A DNA stretch of 64,000 nucleotides, taken from Leclercia adecarboxylata. GTDB taxonomy: Bacteria; Pseudomonadota; Gammaproteobacteria; Enterobacterales; Enterobacteriaceae. The stretch is taken from the NCBI GenBank assembly GCA_901472455.1, contig LR590464.1, forward strand, positions 1,240,001 through 1,304,000, given 5' to 3'. Positions 58,545-64,000 of the stretch are shown one piece after another. The translations under genes were made by a program, and so were the position numbers. Position 1 is the first letter of the stretch. Each line of letters starts with the position of its first letter. The notes beneath the pieces are model-generated. The model was not told where the DNA came from and searched no databases. It worked only from the letters and a program-made list of their open reading frames with translations.

Positions 58545-59201
58545 GTGCAGCGAGCACGTTGTTATCTGTTAGGCGAAACCGCCGTAGTGCTGGAACTGGA
58601 GCCGCCGGTCACGCTGGCGACGCAAAAACGGATCTGGCGCCTGACCCAGCGGCTGGGGGAGATCCCCGAAGTGGTGGAAGCCATTCCGGGGATGAATAAC
58701 ATCACCGTGGTGTTGCGCAATCCTCACTCGCTGGCGCTGGATGCGATTGAGCGTCTGCAGCGCTGGTGGGAGGAGAGCGAGGCGCTGGAGCCTGAATCCC
58801 GCAATATCGACATTCCCGTCGTCTATGGCACCGCAGCAGGCCCCGATCTGGGCGAGGTGGCCCGGCACGCCGGGCTGACCGAGAAACAGGTCGTGGAGCT
58901 TCACGCCTCCGTTGATTATGTGGTCTGGTTTTTAGGTTTTCAGCCGGGCTTTCCTTATCTGGGCGGGTTGCCCGAGCAGCTGGCGACGCCGCGCCGGGAT
59001 GAGCCCCGGCTGCTGGTTCCGGCTGGCTCGGTGGGGATTGGCGGGGCGCAAACCGGCATTTATCCGTTAGCCACCCCTGGCGGCTGGCAGCTGATTGGAC
59101 ACACTCCGCTGCCGCTGTTTGATCCCCATCGTGACGAGCCGGTGCTGTTGCGACCGGGCGATACCGTGCGGTTTATCCCGCAAAAGGAGGGGGTATGCTA
59201 A
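58545..59201 (+). CDS. pxpB: 5-oxoprolinase subunit PxpB
   Basis: 218 residues, intact. KipI/AHS1 family, GTG start. Conserved [15 protein letters not shown] and [17 protein letters not shown]. With PxpC and PxpA it forms the ATP-dependent 5-oxoprolinase that opens pyroglutamate to glutamate. Overlaps pxpC by seven bases. Confidence 0.95.
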   Translation: MQRARCYLLGETAVVLELEPPVTLATQKRIWRLTQRLGEIPEVVEAIPGMNNITVVLRNPHSLALDAIERLQRWWEESEALEPESRNIDIPVVYGTAAGPDLGEVARHAGLTEKQVVELHASVDYVVWFLGFQPGFPYLGGLPEQLATPRRDEPRLLVPAGSVGIGGAQTGIYPLATPGGWQLIGHTPLPLFDPHRDEPVLLRPGDTVRFIPQKEGVC

Positions 59202-60128
59202 AAATTATTCGCGCAGGGTTATATACCTCGGTGCAGGATGGCGGACGTATCGGTTTTCGCCAGTCAGGGATCAGCTACTGTGGCGCGCTGGATAAACCGG
59301 CATTACAGATCGGCAATCTGCTGGTGGGGAATGACCCGGACGATGCTGCGCTGGAGATCACCCTCGGGCAGTGTACTTTCGAATTTGAGCAAGACGGCTG
59401 GTTCGCCCTGACCGGCGCGGGCTGCGACGCCCACCTTGACGGCGCAGCGGTCTGGACCGGCTGGCGTCTGCCGGTGAAAGCCGGGCAACAGCTCACCCTG
59501 AATCGTCCCCGCCGTGGCATGCGCAGCTATCTGGCGATTGCGGGCGGTATCGACGTGCCGTCGGTCATGAACTCTCTCAGCACCGACCTGAAAGTGGGGC
59601 TGGGTGGTCACGAGGGACGCCTGCTGAAAGATGGCGATCGCCTGGCCGTTCGGCCTGGCGCGCGGGCGTTCATCGAAGCCCAGGGGGTAAAACAACTGCT
59701 GTGGGATAACCGCGTGCGCGTCTTGCCGGGGCCGGAGTATCACGAGTTTGATAAGGCCTCGCAGGATGCACTCTGGCGCCTGCCGTGGCAGCTCAGCCCG
59801 CAAAGTAACCGTATGGGGTATCGCCTGCAGGGGGCAGAAGCTGGTGCGCAATACCGAGCGTGAAATGCTGTCGCACGGTCTGCTGCCGGGCGTCATTCAG
59901 GTGCCGCACAACGGGCAGCCGATCGTGCTGATGAACGATGCGCAGACCACCGGGGGGTATCCACGGATCGCCTGCATCATCGAGGCCGATATGTACCACC
60001 TGGCACAAGCCCCACTCGGGCAGCCGATCCACTTTGTCCCCTGTACGCTGGAAGAGGCGCTCGACGCGCGGCGGATCCAGAAGCAATACATCGAACAACT
60101 GGCGTGGAGGTTACATGATCGCGGTTGA
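59195..60128 (+). CDS. pxpC: 5-oxoprolinase subunit PxpC
   Basis: KipA/AHS2 biotin-carboxylase-like domain family. Start [31 protein letters not shown] and [14 protein letters not shown] are conserved. One extra G near 59833 (RLQG/QKLVRN). Corrected length is 310 residues. Overlaps pxpA by 14 bases, suggesting coupled translation. Confidence 0.95.
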
Positions 60129-60852
60129 TTTAAATGCTGATTTAGGCGAAGGCTGCGGCAGCGATGCTGCGCTGTTAAAGCTGGTATCGTCTGCGAACAT
60201 TGCCTGCGGATTTCACGCCGGTGATGCCCGGACCATGCTGGCCAGCGTGCGTGAGGCGCTGACAAACGGCGTGGCCATTGGGGCGCACCCCAGCTTCCCG
60301 GACCGGGAAAACTTTGGCCGCACGGCCATGACCCTGCCGCCGGACACGGTCTACGCGCAAATGCTGTACCAGATTGGCGCCCTGGCGGCGATCGTTCGCG
60401 CCGAAGGGGGGCAGCTGCGTCATGTGAAACCGCACGGCATGCTCTATAACCAGGCGGCAAAAGATCGTGAGCTGGCCGATGCCATTGCCCGTGCTACCGT
60501 TACCATCGACCCGGATTTAATTCTGGTGGGGCTGGCGGGCAGCGAGCTGATCCGGGCGGGGACGCGCTTTGGCCTGATTACACGCGAGGAGGTTTTTGCC
60601 GATCGGGGTTATCAGGCTGACGGCAGCCTGGTGCCGCGCACCCAGGCCGGCGCGCTGATCGCCGATGAAGATCAGGCCCTGGCGCAAACCCTGGAGATGC
60701 TCCAGCACGGACGGGTGAAGAGTATTACCGGTGAATGGGCAACCGTGCACGCGCAGACGGTGTGCATCCATGGTGACGGGGAACACGCGCTGGCCTTTGC
60801 CCGTCGCCTGCGTACAGAATTTGAAGCAAATAATATAAAAATCAGTGCATAA
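60115..60852 (+). CDS. pxpA: 5-oxoprolinase subunit PxpA
   Basis: 245 residues, intact. LamB/YcsF family: [43 protein letters not shown] and VKPHGMLYN are all present. Start ATG 60115 inside the end of pxpC with GGAGG just upstream. Confidence 0.96.
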   Translation: MIAVDLNADLGEGCGSDAALLKLVSSANIACGFHAGDARTMLASVREALTNGVAIGAHPSFPDRENFGRTAMTLPPDTVYAQMLYQIGALAAIVRAEGGQLRHVKPHGMLYNQAAKDRELADAIARATVTIDPDLILVGLAGSELIRAGTRFGLITREEVFADRGYQADGSLVPRTQAGALIADEDQALAQTLEMLQHGRVKSITGEWATVHAQTVCIHGDGEHALAFARRLRTEFEANNIKISA

Positions 60853-60887
60853 CGCACACTTGCAAACACAACAACAGGAAAGAGAAC

Positions 60888-61600
60888 ATGGCAGAGACGC
60901 TATCCCTCTGGCCACTCATCGGTATCGCGGTGATTGTGGTCGGGTTTCTTTTACGCTTTAACCCGGTGCTGGTGGTCATTGTCGCCGGGATCGTCACCGG
61001 CCTTGCGGCGCATATGCCGATTGCCACCATTCTGGAAAAACTGGGTGAAGGGTTCCTGAATACCCGCAACCTGCCCTTTATCCTGCTGATCCCGCTGGCG
61101 GTTATCGGCCTGCTGGAGCGTCACGGCCTGAAAGAGCGGGCGCAGGCGTGGATCGCGAAGATCCACAGCGCCACCGCCGGTCGTCTGCTGATCGTCTATC
61201 TGTTTGTCCGCGAAGCCTCGGCGGCGATGGGGCTGACCAGTCTCGGCGGTCACCCGCAGATGGTGCGCCCTTTGCTGGCACCGATGGCGGAAGGGGCAGC
61301 AGAGAAGAAGTATGGCGAACTGCCGGGGCGCGGTGCGTTATCGCCTGCGGGCGATGTCGGCGGCCACCGATAACGTCGGGCTGTTCTTTGGCGAAGATAT
61401 CTTTGTCGCCTTTGGCGCCATCATCTTTATGCATAACTTTATGCTCGAATCCGGCGGGATCCAGACGGAACCGCTGCATATTGCCCTGTGGGGGATCCCG
61501 ACCGCGCTCTGCGCCTTTGCGATCCACGCGACCCGCCTGTACCGCCTGGATAAGCATCTGGAGCGTGAGCTGGCCAAAGTGCAGGGGAGAAGTGAAATGA
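60888..61600 (+). CDS. DUF969 membrane protein, probable half of a transporter
   Basis: 236 residues after correction. Several membrane segments (MAETLSLWPLIGIAVIVVGF; FILLIPLAVIGLL), then an Ala/Gly-rich stretch ASAAMGLTSLGGHPQMVRPL and SAATDNVGLFFGEDIFVAFG. Extra G near 61328 breaks it; a second extra G near 61585 removes its stop and joins it to DUF979. True end: TGA overlapping the next ATG. Context (pxpBCA before, DUF979 and pcp after) suggests pyroglutamate uptake; this is inference. Confidence 0.85.
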
Positions 61601-62596
61601 ATTTCCAGCAAAGTTATCTCTACTGGCTGGCAGGGTTGATCCTGCTTATCGTGGCGCTGATGTCGTTTCGCGATAAAGCCAACCCGCGACGCATCACGAC
61701 CGGCCTGTTCTGGGGCATTTACGGTCTGCTGTTCCTGCTCGGCACCTGGACTTACGATCTGGTGGGTGACAAGCGTACCGTTCATATCGCGGTAGGGGTG
61801 GCGGTTGTCGTGCTGGCGCTGATTGCCGGTTTTGGTGGCGTGCGTCTGGGCAGCTATCACCAGCGCACGGCAGAAGAGCGTGAGAGTAGCGCGAAGCGTC
61901 TGGGTTAATCGCCTGTTCTTTACCGGCGCTGGCCATTCCGGTAGTGACGGTGGTGGGCGTGCTGATGTTTAACCACATTCCGGGCCTCCAGGAAACCCTG
62001 TTCGGGCCGGGCAACCACGCAACGCTGGTGACGCTCTTCTCGATGACGGTCGGTTCGCTGATAGGTCTGGCGGATGGCGATCAAAATGACCCACGAAAAC
62101 GTGCATCAACCGCTGCAGGAGGCTCGCCGTCTCCTCGACTCCATCGGTTGGGCCTTTATTCTGCCGCAGATCCTCGCCACCCTTGGCCTGCTGTTTACCG
62201 CTGCCGGGGTCGGGGAGGGGATTTCATATCTCACCCAGACGTATCTGGCGGTCGATAGCCGGTTTATCGCGGTGGCGGTCTATGCCATCGGTATGGCGCT
62301 GCTGACCCATGGTGATGGGTAATGCCTTTGCCGCTTTCCCGATTGTCACGGCCGGGATCGGCATTCCGATTCTGGTGTTGCAGCACGGCGGCAACCCGGC
62401 GGTGATGGCGGCGATTGGCATGTTCTCCGGCTACTGCGGTACGCTGATGACGCCAATGGCGGCCAACTTCAACATTGTGCCCGCCGCCCTGCTGGAGTTG
62501 CCGGATAAAAATGCGGTTATCAAAGCGCAGGTGCCTACCGGGGTGCTGCTGCTGATTGCCAACGTTTTCCTGCTCTACTTCCTGATGTTCCTGTAA
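61597..62596 (+). CDS. DUF979 membrane protein, probable partner of DUF969
   Basis: 332 residues after correction. MNFQQSYLYWLAGLILLIVA start, about ten hydrophobic segments, and a conserved-looking end with SGYCGTLMTPMAANFNIVPA. Four insertions: T near 61907, A near 61924, G near 62074 and C near 62312. DUF969 and DUF979 occur as a pair; the ATGA overlap between them supports a two-subunit transporter. Confidence 0.85.
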
Positions 62597-62605
62597 GGAG
62601 AAATG

Positions 62606-63256
62606 ATGCAAACCGTATTAATCACGGGATTTGAACCCTTTGGCGGCGAAACCGTTAACCCGTCATGGGAAGTGGTAAAGCTGCTGGATGGAACCATTAT
62701 TGACGACTGCCGCGTAGTGGCGCGGCAGTTGCCCTGCGTGTTCGGCGAGTCGTTAGAAGTTCTGAATGCGGCCATTGATGCCCTGCAGCCGTCAGTAGTG
62801 CTGGCGATAGGCCAGGCCGGTGGGCGCGTGGATGTGACCGTGGAGCGGGGTGGCGATCAACGTCGATGATGCCCGTATCCCCGGATAACCGTGGGCAGCA
62901 GCCGGTGGACGTTGCTATCGTACCGGATGGTCCGGCGGCCTGGTTTAGCACCCTGCCGATCAAAGCGATGGTGGCGGCGCTCCGCGAGGCCGGTATTCCT
63001 GGCTTCGGTTTCGCAAACGGCTGGCACATTCGTCTGCAACCATGTGATGTATGGCGTGCTGCACAAGCTGGCGGACTGGCCGGAGGTAAAAGGCGGATTT
63101 ATCCATATTCCTTACCTGCCCGAGCAGGCCGCGGCGCATCCCTGGCGCCCCGAGCATGGGCCGCGCAAACCGTGAAGCAGGCGCTGGAGATTGCCATTAC
63201 GGTGGCGTTGCGACAAGCGCATGACATCAAGGTGGTTGGCGGCGGCAACGCACTAA
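62606..63256 (+). CDS. pcp: Pyroglutamyl-peptidase I (Pcp)
   Basis: Cysteine peptidase that removes N-terminal pyroglutamate from peptides. N-terminus [14 protein letters not shown]; Glu region in [15 protein letters not shown]; catalytic Cys in [13 protein letters not shown]; His in GFIHIPYLP. Six insertions (G near 62851, C near 62880, G near 63001, C near 63140, G near 63168, G near 63246). The last one deletes the stop and fuses the frame to nei. Corrected length is 214 residues. The start is ATG 62606, with AAGGAG well spaced. Confidence 0.92.
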
Positions 63257-63270
63257 CACAGGACATTACG

Positions 63271-64000
63271 ATGCCAGAAGGACCGGAGATCCGCCGCGCG
63301 GCGGACAGCCTGGAGGCGGCGATAAAAGGCAAACCGCTCACCGACGTGTGGTTTGCTTTTCCTCAGCTAAAACCCTTTGAATCCCGACTTATCGGGGAAA
63401 GGGTTACGCATGTAGAGACGCGGGGCAAAGCGCTTCTTACCCACTTCTCTAATCAGCTGACGCTCTACAGCCATAACCAGCTTTACGGCGTCTGGCGGGT
63501 GGTGGAAACCGGCCAGGAGCCGCAGACCACGCGGGTGCTGCGCGTTAAGTTACAGACCGCAGAGAAAACCATCCTGCTTTACAGCGCCTCGGATATCGAG
63601 ATGCTGATGCCGGAGCAGCTTGCCACCCATTCCTTCCTGCAGCGGGTGGGGGCCGGATGTGCTGGATTTAAGCCTGACGGCAGAAGATGTCAAAGCGCGG
63701 TTACTATCAGCAAAATTCCGCAATCGCCAGTTCTCCGGGCTATTGCTGGATCAGGCGTTTCTGGCGGGGTTAGGGAATTATCTGCGGGTTGAGATCCTGT
63801 GGGAGGTAGGGCTGGCGCCGCAGCACAAGGCGTCACAGTTAACTGACCTACAGCTCGACGTGCTGGCGCACGCGCTGTTGGCGATCCCGCGCCTGTCGTA
63901 CAACACCCGCGGCGTGGTGAATGACAATAAGCATCACGGGGCGTTATTCCGTTTTAAGGTGTTTCATCGCGCAGGGAAAAAGTGTGAACGGTGCGGCGGG
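63271..64000 (+). CDS. nei: Endonuclease VIII (Nei), runs off window end
   Basis: DNA glycosylase/AP lyase for oxidised pyrimidines. Catalytic Pro2 and Glu3 in [15 protein letters not shown]; Lys in [11 protein letters not shown]; helix-two-turn-helix [17 protein letters not shown]. One extra G near 63653 (QRVG/PDVLD). The window ends at CERCGG, the start of the C-terminal zinc finger, about 20 residues before the expected end. Confidence 0.95.

Overview
The window is a conserved housekeeping stretch of an enterobacterial chromosome. Gene order follows the Escherichia coli 14-16 min region almost exactly: crcB, ybeM, tatE, lipA, ybeF, lipB, ybeD, dacA, rlpA, mrdB, mrdA, rlmH, rsfS, nadD, holA, lptE, leuS, ybeL, rihA, gltLKJI, lnt, ybeX, ybeY, ybeZ, miaB, ubiF, seven tRNAs, asnB, nagDCAB, nagE, glnS, chiPQ, fur, fldA, ybfE, ybfF, seqA, pgm, kdpEDCBAF, ybfA, phr, ybgI, pxpBCA and nei. 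Protein details point to an Enterobacter/Klebsiella-type relative rather than E. coli. These include the NagE permease half, the DUF969-DUF979-pcp block before nei, no phpB (cobC) between rsfS and nadD, and no rhsC or ybgA before phr. Genus is an inference.

Layout. 1-17 kb: fluoride export, lipoate synthesis and transfer, Tat export, the elongasome peptidoglycan genes (PBP2, RodA, PBP5, RlpA), ribosome maturation and silencing (RlmH, RsfS), NAD synthesis, the DNA polymerase III delta subunit, LPS assembly (LptE) and LeuRS. 17-26 kb: ribonucleoside hydrolase, the glutamate/aspartate ABC transporter with its intergenic sRNA SroC, then Lnt-CorC-YbeY-YbeZ-MiaB. 27.5-31.5 kb: UbiF, a seven-tRNA operon (Met, Leu, Gln, Gln, Met, Gln, Gln in transcription order) and AsnB. 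31.7-42.2 kb: the amino-sugar regulon (nagBACD divergent from nagE; chitoporin chiPQ) with recognisable NagC, CRP and ChiX target sites. 42.4-47.4 kb: Fur, flavodoxin, SeqA, Pgm. 47.5-55.3 kb: the whole kdpFABCDE potassium system with a KdpE box. 55.5-64 kb: ybfA, a small unrecognised locus, then a tightly packed run phr-ybgI-pxpB-pxpC-pxpA-DUF969-DUF979-pcp-nei that looks like a 5-oxoproline (pyroglutamate) release, import and hydrolysis cluster bracketed by two DNA-repair genes.

The strongest signal not explained by ordinary annotation is the state of the sequence. About forty essential or conserved genes are split by single-base indels, mostly insertions that lengthen a short run or duplicate a neighbouring base. 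I located well over one hundred. asnB alone needs nine removed, and nagC about twenty. Removing them restores the normal family length almost every time, and two tRNA-Met copies carry the same kind of change. I therefore treat the breaks as base-calling or assembly errors and give gene spans from true start to true stop. Two apparent fusions (DUF969-DUF979 and pcp-nei) come from the same cause. No insertion sequence, prophage, CRISPR array or defence system was seen.
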